From Thermoplasmata archaeon (GTDB lineage Archaea > Thermoplasmatota > Thermoplasmata > Thermoplasmatales > Thermoplasmataceae): 5,952 nt of DNA. The first letter of the stretch is position 1, and each line of letters starts with the position of its first letter. Made by a program: the position numbers and the translations under genes. The stretch spans positions 1,990-7,941 of the forward strand of contig JAKAAK010000147.1 of assembly GCA_021797025.1 (NCBI GenBank), read 5' to 3'. This document shows, piece after piece, positions 1 through 5,247 of the stretch. The notes beneath the pieces are model-generated. The model saw only the letters and a program-made list of their open reading frames with translations, was not told where the DNA came from and made no database searches.

Positions 1-257
1 GGATTATCAGCGGCAACATTTACCCTTTCTCCGGCAATAAATTTATCATTCAGACTCTTCGCCACAATGCCAGATACTTCATGTCCCAGAACACGGGGAG
101 TTATTATGGAATGTGAACCGGAATAATAGGCTTTAACATCTGTCGGGCATACTCCTACGGCTTTAACTTGCAGCAATATCTCACCATCAGCAATTTCAGG
201 CATTTTAGAATCAATGATCTTCACGTCTTCTTTACCAAAATAAATAGCAGATTTCAT
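1..257 (-). CDS. Zinc-dependent medium-chain alcohol dehydrogenase, N-terminal part (runs off window)
   Basis: Partial gene: 85 complete codons from the ATG at 257 down to the window edge. The protein would be an NAD(P)-dependent alcohol or polyol dehydrogenase with a catalytic zinc, of the medium-chain family that includes threonine, sorbitol and galactitol-phosphate dehydrogenases. Visible evidence is the GroES-like N-terminal fold. It has GVCPTDVKAYYSG at about residues 35-47, where C37 is the expected first catalytic zinc ligand and T39 the proton-relay residue. GHEVSGIV follows at 58-65 with H59 and E60, and GERV at 76-79. The structural-zinc cysteines and the Rossmann domain would lie outside the window. 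It sits 37 bases downstream of the permease on the same strand, so the two may be co-transcribed. The substrate cannot be assigned from this part. The family call is firm; any narrower name would be a guess. Confidence 0.9.
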   Translation of the reverse strand, partial: MKSAIYFGKEDVKIIDSKMPEIADGEILLQVKAVGVCPTDVKAYYSGSHSIITPRVLGHEVSGIVAKSLNDKFIAGERVNVAADN

Positions 258-294
258 TACATTGTATATAAAAGATATTAAAAAATATTTGTTT
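258..294 (-). promoter_or_regulatory. Short AT-rich spacer: possible permease terminator and/or dehydrogenase promoter
   Basis: The 37-base gap is almost entirely A and T. Read on the minus strand it has a run of six T (285-280) followed by TTTAATAT (282-275), about 18-25 bases before the dehydrogenase ATG. The T run could end permease transcripts, as archaeal terminators are simple T tracts. The TTTAATAT could be a TATA box for a leaderless dehydrogenase mRNA. The base composition alone could produce both, so this is weak. Confidence 0.3.
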
Positions 295-1752
295 TTATTT
301 TTCCAGTTTTGTTATATCCACAGATTTTGTGACATACGAATCACCCAGTGTGTCGTTCTTGTACTTTATTGCCACATAAATTATAGCTGCAATAGCCAGG
401 ATGAATACAAATATCAATCCGCCGAAATATGGCTCTGTCAGGTTACTGTATCCCTCATAAAACGAATATACGAAGAGGATTATTGCACCTGCCGGGGCGA
501 TAATTGAAATGAGCAGATTTCTGGGTTTCAGAAGACTTACCTTTTTCCTGAAGAGATATACACCTAGACTTAAATCCGGAATTATATGATGTATAAACCA
601 GAAAGCAACGGCCATGCTTCCGGCCAGGAACAGAGCATCAAAGACACCCTGGCTGAGGCCGTAGAAATGTATCATTACAATTTCATCTATTACTGTTGCT
701 GCAAGCCCTATTACCAGGTTTACCAGTGCTGCGTTTACAGGAGTTCCTCTCTTTGAAATTTTTGACAGGCTTTTGCCACCCAGGAAGTTATCCCTTGACA
801 TGGAATATAAGAGCCTGGCAGTTGTCATTCCCGGAACAAAACCCCCGAATCCCTGACCAAGTAACGCTACAAGAACAAATAGTATTGCAGCGGGAATACC
901 CAGGTAAGGAATAAAGGCAGCAAGGCCAGGACTCAGGTCATTCTGTAGTGCAGAGGCATGGGGAAGCCCGACTGCAACAACTTCTGCATATATGGCCATG
1001 ACACCGACTACTGTGGGAATTATAACTCCTATTACAATAGCCTTCCACACATCCTTAAATGAAGCTTTCCCCTCTTCAGAGAAAAACAGTGGAACTCCGT
1101 ATCCGGTATAGAAAAGGAATCCGGCGAGTATTACCCCGAGGAAAAGCCCGCTTAAGCCACTGGGCGCACTTGCGGGATTGAATGCCTGAACCGAATTATA
1201 AGGTGATCGTATGATAACTACTGCCGAATATATTACAAGAACTATAACCTGGAGTATTCCGGAAATGATAACTATTTTTGCGGATATTGAGAGGTCAAGG
1301 GCAGTGATTAAAAACATTGCAAACATGAATATTACAGATATAACAATGAACAGCCAGGATGGAAGTATATAACCAGAAATATATGTCATGGAAGTGTAAA
1401 TTACGTATGCAAAGGCTGTAGATGTTAATACATCAAATGAGAAAAAGTAAAAGAGATTTTCCAGAGCCACGAACTTTCCCACAGATTTTCCGAAAGCCAG
1501 TTCAGCAAGTCCATAATATCCTCCACTGAAGGAAGCAATTCTGCTGTATTCCAGAATAGGAACTGTTGCCAGCAATATTAATACAGCACCTATAATAGGA
1601 ATCAAAGGTGCAGCAAATCCTCCGTACGTCACAGCAGCTGCGGCATTTGAAACAGCCATTGCCATAGGATAAATAGCCGCTACAGTCATAAATGCCATAG
1701 CCCATAAACCGATCTTGTTTTTGCCAAGCGTATGCTTAACATTGTCATCCAT
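295..1752 (-). CDS. APC-superfamily amino acid permease
   Basis: A 485-residue secondary transporter of the amino acid-polyamine-organocation superfamily, expected in the cytoplasmic membrane and probably importing amino acids with protons. The N-terminal region (residues 14-66) has the family pattern: a broken first helix with small residues, then a second helix ending in EYSRIASFSGGYYGLAEL (about 68-85), which matches the usual 'aGGxY' loop. A second family-like segment is YTGYGVPLFFSEEGK near residues 216-230. About twelve hydrophobic segments can be counted, at roughly 16-36, 43-66, 88-119, 129-150, 155-181, 203-226, 238-265, 280-305, 342-362, 370-397, 415-435 and 445-466. A short charged tail follows. 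The length is normal for the family. The ATG at 1752 is preferred because TTAAATAC lies 20-27 bases upstream with no ribosome binding site, as for a leaderless mRNA. It diverges from the aldolase and precedes the dehydrogenase. Substrate unknown. Confidence 0.92.
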   Translation of the reverse strand: MDDNVKHTLGKNKIGLWAMAFMTVAAIYPMAMAVSNAAAAVTYGGFAAPLIPIIGAVLILLATVPILEYSRIASFSGGYYGLAELAFGKSVGKFVALENLFYFFSFDVLTSTAFAYVIYTSMTYISGYILPSWLFIVISVIFMFAMFLITALDLSISAKIVIISGILQVIVLVIYSAVVIIRSPYNSVQAFNPASAPSGLSGLFLGVILAGFLFYTGYGVPLFFSEEGKASFKDVWKAIVIGVIIPTVVGVMAIYAEVVAVGLPHASALQNDLSPGLAAFIPYLGIPAAILFVLVALLGQGFGGFVPGMTTARLLYSMSRDNFLGGKSLSKISKRGTPVNAALVNLVIGLAATVIDEIVMIHFYGLSQGVFDALFLAGSMAVAFWFIHHIIPDLSLGVYLFRKKVSLLKPRNLLISIIAPAGAIILFVYSFYEGYSNLTEPYFGGLIFVFILAIAAIIYVAIKYKNDTLGDSYVTKSVDITKLEK

Positions 1753-1770
1753 GGCAGTAAAACCATATTT

Positions 1771-1780
1771 TGTATTTAAT
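1771..1780 (-). promoter_or_regulatory. TATA-box candidate for the permease
   Basis: On the minus strand ATTAAATACA lies 19-28 bases before the permease ATG and is preceded by the purine-rich AGAAAGG, which resembles an archaeal BRE. There is no ribosome binding site before the ATG. The spacing suggests transcription starts at or within a few bases of the start codon. Confidence 0.5.
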
Positions 1781-1808
1781 CCTTTCTATACTTTTATGGG
1801 AATAATAA

Positions 1809-1839
1809 TGATAATATACTATTATCAATGTATGATAAT
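1809..1839. promoter_or_regulatory. Operator candidate: three alternating 7-base half-sites
   Basis: TGATAAT (1809-1815), ATTATCA (1821-1827) and TGATAAT (1833-1839) are exact copies of one heptamer in alternating orientation. Each is separated from the next by exactly 5 bases, giving a 12-base repeat period. The last two make a 19-base dyad. Near-copies ATTATCT (1861-1867) and AGATAAT (1922-1928) lie further right, the latter just before the aldolase start. The block sits between the two divergent promoters, about 57-87 bases before the permease start and 90-120 before the aldolase start. A dimeric regulator binding side by side is a reasonable reading, but no regulator is identified. Confidence 0.4.
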
Positions 1840-1894
1840 TTGCCAGAATAAAGCCAAATAATTATCTATATACGGCATCCCGGTCTCAGGCAAG

Positions 1895-1903
1895 TTTAAT
1901 ATA
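1895..1903 (+). promoter_or_regulatory. TATA-box candidate for the aldolase
   Basis: TTTAATATA lies 27-35 bases before the ATG at 1930. With normal archaeal spacing, transcription would begin only a few bases before that ATG. This favours 1930 over the later in-frame ATG at 1957 as the start. Confidence 0.45.
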
Positions 1904-1929
1904 ATTAGTGGAATTATAGCCAGATAATT

Positions 1930-2664
1930 ATGGTACAATATGGAAGAGAACACAGGATGTTCAGGCTATTCGGAAGAAAGAGAATATTGATAATGGCAAT
2001 GGATCATGGCATTCCAATGGGGGAACAAAAAGGCCTCTATGACATAGAGGGCACAATCAAGACAAATTCTCAATATGTTGACGCAGTGATACTCAATAAA
2101 GGAACCATTCAGACCATAGATTCCAGAGTATTGAATCGTACCGAAATTATATACAAGTTGAATGGCATTACTTCACTTGCACCGAATCCATATGATCTCA
2201 TTATGTTCACCTCTGTAGAAGAAGCAATTTCATATGACCCTGTTGCGGTTTCTTATGAATTATATATAGGCGCAGAACAGGAACAGCGGAGGTTAGAAGA
2301 ACTTTCCAGAGTTATAAGTCAGGCAAATAAATACGACATTCCAATTATAAGCCACATATACCCGAATGCAGAGAACAAAAATCCTGAAATAATCTCTCAC
2401 TGTATAAGATTGGGATTAGAACTGGGTACGGATGTCATCAAAACATTTTATTTCCATGGAATGAAGGATCAGGTTGAAAGAACTAAAAGGCCGATTGTGA
2501 TTGCAGGAGGAGAAAGAATGAATAATCCTGATGAAGTCTTCAAATATGTAAAGGATGCCATGGATAGTGGAGTTAAAGGAATAGCTATGGGCAGGAATTT
2601 ATGGGGATGGAATGAGAAGACTCCAGAAGTTGTGAAAGAAGTTTCTAAAATAGTTCACAATTAA
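1930..2664 (+). CDS. DeoC/LacD-family class I aldolase (archaeal fructose-bisphosphate aldolase-like)
   Basis: A 244-residue TIM-barrel Schiff-base aldolase of the archaeal class I fructose-bisphosphate aldolase group. The same group contains ADTH synthase (archaeal aromatic amino acid route) and LsrF-type thiolases. It shows MAMDHGIPMG (22-31) with D25, HIYPN (142-146) with Y144, and LGTDVIKTFY (165-174) with K171. By position these match the Asp, Tyr and Schiff-base Lys of the characterised archaeal enzyme. The phosphate-binding part is PIVIAGGERM (188-197) plus GIAMGRNLWGW (217-227). The usual DHGxxHGP loop is replaced by DHGIPMGEQKG, and the protein is slightly short for the family, so the substrate may differ from fructose bisphosphate. 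The start at 1930 fits the TATA spacing; residue M10 (1957) is an alternative lacking a convincing ribosome binding site. It is divergent from the permease. The aldolase fold is firm; the substrate is open. Confidence 0.85.
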   Translation: MVQYGREHRMFRLFGRKRILIMAMDHGIPMGEQKGLYDIEGTIKTNSQYVDAVILNKGTIQTIDSRVLNRTEIIYKLNGITSLAPNPYDLIMFTSVEEAISYDPVAVSYELYIGAEQEQRRLEELSRVISQANKYDIPIISHIYPNAENKNPEIISHCIRLGLELGTDVIKTFYFHGMKDQVERTKRPIVIAGGERMNNPDEVFKYVKDAMDSGVKGIAMGRNLWGWNEKTPEVVKEVSKIVHN

Positions 2665-2715
2665 TCATATATTTTTAATGATAACTTTAGGATGTACTCT
2701 ATTCAGCAATTGAGG

Positions 2716-2735
2716 TTTTTCATTATTTTTCCTCT
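2716..2735 (+). terminator. T-rich terminator candidate after the aldolase
   Basis: About 50 bases after the aldolase stop the plus strand has three T-rich runs (TTTTT, TTATTTTT, then TCTT) with no clear hairpin. This is the form typical of archaeal intrinsic termination. An earlier TTTTT at 2672-2676 may contribute. Confidence 0.35.
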
Positions 2736-2770
2736 TATTAAGGTATTGTATAATCTCTTCTACAACCTAT

Positions 2771-2891
2771 CTTTATTTTAGTATTTTCTGTTTATCTCCC
2801 TGCAATGCTCAACCTTTTATTGATATCAACCATCCAGCTTGAATATCTATTCTTAATCCATTCCAAGTAAAGCTTTTGCACTAAAATAAAG
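2771..2891. repeat. 12-base perfect inverted repeat pair around a 97-base core
   Basis: CTTTATTTTAGT at 2771-2782 is the exact reverse complement of ACTAAAATAAAG at 2880-2891. Outside each arm the match partly resumes with a small gap, TACAAC on the left against TATAAC when the right arm is reverse-complemented. This resembles terminal repeats of a tiny mobile element, but no target duplication or transposase is visible. The AT-rich sequence makes chance possible. Confidence 0.3.
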
Positions 2892-3175
2892 GTGTTATAA
2901 ATGGAACTATTTACATTTAATCAATGGTTTTTAAATAAATATCCATGAATATTCACTTAAAATATATACAACCTTTCTCATGGTCTGAATGATAGCAACT
3001 ATCAGCTTAATTTCATTACTATTTAATGTGTAATGCAATTACTAAAACTATATGGAATTGTTCATTCATGATTACACAGAATTGGTACAGATATTTTGAA
3101 AGGCAAAAATTTTGATTATACAGGAGCCGCTTTCTACATATTTTGCAGGTAAATCTAATCATTATTCTGAACTCA

Positions 3176-3559
3176 TCAATCACAATACAAATTTTTTATC
3201 TTTTCTAATAATAATGTGTCTCCTGCTAGGATGATACCATTTGTAATTATTTCTTCTATTATTTTTTTCTTTTCAATACTCAATGCATATATTTCATTCA
3301 ATGTAAATACTCTGGGTTCTACATCAACGTGTAACCATGATTCCATAAAATCAATAACATTTTTTTCATCCCTGGTCACTATTATAACATCTGCATCTGA
3401 AAAAGGTGAATAATTTCCCTTGGCAAGAGAGCCAATAAGTATGGTTAACAATGCACCTTTCGCTGTGCAATTATTTCCATACTTTATGAGGTCACGGATG
3501 GTTGATTGGTAATCAAGATCGTATATTTTTGGAGCAGAATTCAAATATCTCTTTTGCAT
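3176..3559 (-). CDS. MNT-type nucleotidyltransferase, probable antitoxin (MntA-like)
   Basis: A 127-residue minimal nucleotidyltransferase. In type VII toxin-antitoxin pairs such proteins neutralise the HEPN partner by transferring AMP to a tyrosine on it. The signature is GSLAKGNYSPFSDAD at residues 43-57, an exact GSX10DXD with G43, S44, D55 and D57. HVDVEP at 77-82 supplies D79 or E81 as the likely third acidic residue. The start at 3559 lies inside the HEPN gene, overlapping it by 47 bases. It is supported by GAGGTG (minus strand, 3573-3568) eight bases upstream, a good match to the 16S anti-Shine-Dalgarno, and no later Met occurs before the catalytic motif. The HEPN gene comes first, so translation of the two is probably coupled. 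The family is certain; the antitoxin role is inferred from the pairing. Confidence 0.88.
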   Translation of the reverse strand: MQKRYLNSAPKIYDLDYQSTIRDLIKYGNNCTAKGALLTILIGSLAKGNYSPFSDADVIIVTRDEKNVIDFMESWLHVDVEPRVFTLNEIYALSIEKKKIIEEIITNGIILAGDTLLLEKIKNLYCD

Positions 3560-3902
3560 AGTTTATGCACCTCTTTGCATCCTCAATGGAATAATATTCA
3601 TAGGGAGAACCTTCGGTATAATAATCAGGATATCTTGTTCCTACATATACTCTGTCCAGTTCCTTTGATCTCTCAATTATTTCGTTATCTACTTTATATT
3701 CACCAAGCTGGGATAACATTCTGGATATGGAATGGCTCCATATTTCTTTGTTCAAGGCATTATAAAGGGCTTTTACAGCCTTTTCTGCACTCTGTTGGGC
3801 AGCGAAGCACGCCCATTCATATTTCGCATTTTTCATGGAATCTTCAGCTTCTTCCAAATCTCTTTCAGATTGATTCAGCCAGTCCAGAGGTCTCGATGGC
3901 AT
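3513..3902 (-). CDS. HEPN-domain protein, probable toxin of a HEPN/MNT pair (HepT-like)
   Basis: A 129-residue all-helical HEPN protein. Characterised HepT proteins are RNases whose RX4HXY motif holds the catalytic Arg and His and the Tyr that the MNT partner AMPylates. The N-terminal helix pattern WLNQSERDLEEAEDSMKNAKYEWACFAAQQ (8-37, key residues W8, D15, L16, A19, Y28) continues into SAEKAVKAL (38-46) and is typical of the family. The active-site segment is ELDRVYVGTRYPDYY (81-95). Aligned to RX4HXY, R84 and Y91 are kept but the His position is T89. Cleavage activity may therefore be weak, altered or absent, although the TRYPD form recurs in archaeal HEPN proteins. Start 3902 has TTATAAAC 23-30 bases upstream and no ribosome binding site. 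The gene precedes and overlaps the MNT gene by 47 bases, and follows the DUF973-like gene after 68 bases. Confidence 0.88.
   Translation of the reverse strand: MPSRPLDWLNQSERDLEEAEDSMKNAKYEWACFAAQQSAEKAVKALYNALNKEIWSHSISRMLSQLGEYKVDNEIIERSKELDRVYVGTRYPDYYTEGSPYEYYSIEDAKRCINYAKEIFEFCSKNIRS
3568..3573 (-). promoter_or_regulatory. Ribosome binding site for the nucleotidyltransferase, inside the HEPN gene
   Basis: GAGGTG on the minus strand is eight bases before the ATG at 3559 and within HEPN codons. It fixes the start of the overlapping second gene. It is also the only clear ribosome binding site among the starts in this window, as expected for an internal operon gene where the others look leaderless. 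Confidence 0.65.
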
Positions 3903-3924
3903 TTTATATATCCATGATTAATAT

Positions 3925-3932
3925 GTTTATAA
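3925..3932 (-). promoter_or_regulatory. TATA-box candidate for the HEPN/MNT operon
   Basis: TTATAAAC on the minus strand occupies -30 to -23 relative to the HEPN ATG, ideal archaeal spacing for a leaderless mRNA. It lies in the 68-base gap after the membrane protein gene, so the pair can be transcribed on its own. Confidence 0.55.
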
Positions 3933-3970
3933 TAATTTCTATGAATAGCAAAATTAATGAGTAATTTATT

Positions 3971-4612
3971 CTATTTCTGTTTATATGTCTCCAGCAACTT
4001 TTTGCTTCCAGAATATAATAGAAACGGCGCTACTATGTCCAGCAATGGTATAAAATAGAAAATTGCAGCTAGACGTACTGAACTATTATCATAAATAACA
4101 CCTATTCTATAAATGCCGATATAAAGATATAAAACCAATAAAAGTACCCCTATGGTTATAACAATATAACTAATGGATAATAAAATATCTGGCCTTGAAT
4201 TGAGTTCTAAATCAATATAAAAGATTTCAAAAATATCTATTATCAGTATAATCAAATACAGGTACTTAGAAAATTTTGCCGGTCCTTCCAGACTTCGATT
4301 GAATGGAGAAAGTAATGCAATAGATTTTGAGTATAAATAAAGAGAATATACTGCAATCCCGACAAAACTCACATAAAACGCAGCTAATATAAGGATTAAA
4401 TAGTTGTTCGACAGGATACTGTGGATAATATAATTATCAATGGTTCCCGGGATAATATTTTTAGATACGGCGACCAATGCTATTGAAACCACAATATACA
4501 TAACAAAAATAGTGAACGCTATCCCCAGTATCATTTCAATTATAGTCAGGAGAGATGCAAATTTGAGATCTTTAAAAGACTGTTCAACTGTTTCCTGATA
4601 TCCACTATCCAT
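3971..4612 (-). CDS. DUF973-like integral membrane protein, function unknown
   Basis: A 213-residue membrane protein. The layout and C-terminal end resemble the archaeal DUF973 family. The family-like part is the amphipathic segment YIGIYRIGVIYDNSSVRLAA (about 164-183) followed by IFYFIPLLDIVAPFLLYSGSKKLLETYK (184-211, key residues P189, P196 and a final basic helix). Hydrophobic segments lie at about 19-49, 70-97, 115-135, 142-168 and 182-203, giving five likely membrane passes. The N-terminus is short and charged with no cleavable signal. Start 4612 has TTTTTATATG at -29 to -20, so it is probably leaderless. It ends in TAG. It lies upstream of the HEPN/MNT pair on the same strand with 68 bases between, and is divergent from the DsrE-like gene. 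No biochemical role can be assigned; the family label is from recall of pattern, not a search. Confidence 0.75.
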   Translation of the reverse strand: MDSGYQETVEQSFKDLKFASLLTIIEMILGIAFTIFVMYIVVSIALVAVSKNIIPGTIDNYIIHSILSNNYLILILAAFYVSFVGIAVYSLYLYSKSIALLSPFNRSLEGPAKFSKYLYLIILIIDIFEIFYIDLELNSRPDILLSISYIVITIGVLLLVLYLYIGIYRIGVIYDNSSVRLAAIFYFIPLLDIVAPFLLYSGSKKLLETYKQK

Positions 4613-4631
4613 GTTTATTATATAATATTAC

Positions 4632-4641
4632 CATATAAAAA
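4632..4641 (-). promoter_or_regulatory. TATA-box candidate for the membrane protein
   Basis: TTTTTATATG on the minus strand lies 20-29 bases before the ATG at 4612, with no ribosome binding site near the start. It belongs to a 193-base divergent region that otherwise shows only a short dyad, TCGG (4701-4704) and CCGA (4712-4715). Confidence 0.45.
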
Positions 4642-4776
4642 TATAACTTTTCACCTTCGAATAAAGAATTCTCATTCTACATCTTATTGTTGTTTATTAC
4701 TCGGAAATAAACCGATACGATAAATCCAATATATTATGAAAATTGTAATTACTCTAAAATAATTGTGCTGGATAAA

Positions 4777-4786
4777 TAGATATAGG
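4777..4786 (+). promoter_or_regulatory. TATA-box candidate for the DsrE-like gene
   Basis: TAGATATAGG lies 20-29 bases before the ATG at 4806, and the overlapping ATAAATAG (4772-4779) is an alternative. No ribosome binding site precedes the ATG, so a leaderless transcript is likely. If active, the gene is transcribed despite its internal TAG. Confidence 0.4.
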
Positions 4787-4805
4787 ACAATAGAATGTTA
4801 TAAAT

Positions 4806-5162
4806 ATGGGAAGCGAAGATTATTTAATTACATTGATTAGTGGAAACGACAGTACAAGAGTGGACGAGGCAACAATTGTTGCAACAGGACTGGCAGAAAA
4901 AATGGGTGCAAAAAGTGTTACTTTATTATTTATAGGTAGCTCTATAGAAACATTAAACAAATTTGACCCGAGGTCTCTGATTATAAGCAATAAGATTGAA
5001 GAGCTGAAAAAAGCCAAAATAAAAATTATGGCATGCCCCGTTGCAATGGAATAGTACCATATAACCGAAAGTGATTTGCTGTATTATGACTGTGATAAAA
5101 TACCGGGTGGAAAAGTCATAGCAGATGCAAATAAGGCAGGACACACTATACTAACATTTTAA
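4806..5162 (+). CDS. DsrE-family protein interrupted by an in-frame TAG at codon 83
   Basis: The frame from ATG 4806 meets TAG at 5052-5054 after 82 residues, then runs on without another stop to TAA at 5160-5162. The full length would be 118 residues, normal for DsrE/DsrF-like proteins, which carry sulfur on a cysteine or act in redox and sulfur relay. Before the TAG are an N-terminal strand (YLITLISGN, 6-14), the helix DEATIVATGLAEKMGA (20-35), the strand SVTLLFIGSS (37-46), and KIEELKKAKIKIMACPVAME (63-82) with the family cysteine at C77. After it come YHITESDLLYY (84-94) and GGKVIADANKAGHTILTF (101-118), which match the usual family ending. The annotated product would otherwise be an 82-residue truncation lacking the last strands. 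Explanations are a nonsense mutation, a sequencing error, readthrough or pyrrolysine. Two nearby genes end normally in TAG, which favours mutation. Confidence 0.75.
5052..5054 (+). other. In-frame TAG within the DsrE-like reading frame
   Basis: This codon falls five residues after the conserved cysteine and immediately before a well-conserved-looking 35-residue tail. A single base change from a Tyr, Glu, Gln, Lys, Leu, Ser or Trp codon would create it. No obvious hairpin follows it. Confidence 0.7.
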
Positions 5163-5247
5163 GATACTTTTTAAAAGTTATTAAATAAAATTTTTTAAAA
5201 ACATTATAGATACAAAAATATTTTGATATTCCGGAGAAACACTCAGT
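5163..5247. terminator. Convergent A/T-rich terminator region
   Basis: Between the converging DsrE-like and regulator genes the sequence has CTTTTTAAAAG, ATTTTTTAAAAA and further T and A runs up to about 5220. Both strands therefore offer T tracts just after each stop codon, so a shared bidirectional terminator is likely. Confidence 0.45.

Larger units (their letters stand above)
2665..3175. other. 511-base stretch without an intact gene
   Basis: This very AT-rich region separates the aldolase from the toxin-antitoxin pair. I see no complete gene, RNA gene or CRISPR repeat in it. It contains the T-rich end of the aldolase unit, a perfect 12-base inverted repeat, and minus-strand fragments that may be remains of a gene. 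A 15-codon plus-strand reading frame starts at 2901 behind AAGGTG but stops at 2948, and is too short to call. Confidence 0.6.
2665..3195 (-). pseudogene. Possible decayed gene, minus strand, frame-broken
   Basis: Four open stretches follow one another on the minus strand, each in a different frame from the one before. The first (3195 to a TAG at 3019-3021) contains FTCKICRKRLLYNQNFCL, with a CxxC like a zinc finger. The second spans 3020-2931. The third ends at 2792 and includes LEWIKNRYSSWMVDINKRL. The last spans 2766-2665 and includes VVEEIIQYLNKRKNNEK. Their order and protein-like composition suggest a gene of roughly 170 codons broken by frameshifts, perhaps a transposase, but I cannot name a family. 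In such AT-rich DNA these short frames could also be chance. Confidence 0.2.

Noticed and set aside
262..507. Plus-strand 81-codon open frame opposite the permease 3' end
   Set aside because: It is antisense to the permease with its clear membrane pattern, and its cysteine-rich translation resembles no family.
2901..2948. Plus-strand 15-codon frame (MELFTFNQWFLNKYP) behind AAGGTG
   Set aside because: It looks like a protein start with a ribosome binding site, but it stops after 15 codons and no frame continues it. Too short to call.
3506..3964. Plus-strand 152-codon open frame opposite the HEPN gene
   Set aside because: The minus-strand frame has clear HEPN motifs, a TATA box and overlaps its MNT partner. 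The plus frame is its shadow.
4701..4715. Short dyad TCGG-7-CCGA in the divergent region
   Set aside because: Four-base arms are expected by chance, and there is no second copy nearby.
5052..5054. Pyrrolysine as the leading explanation for the TAG
   Set aside because: No PYLIS-like stem is apparent, DsrE proteins are not known pyrrolysine proteins, and two neighbouring genes end in TAG. Kept only as one option to test.
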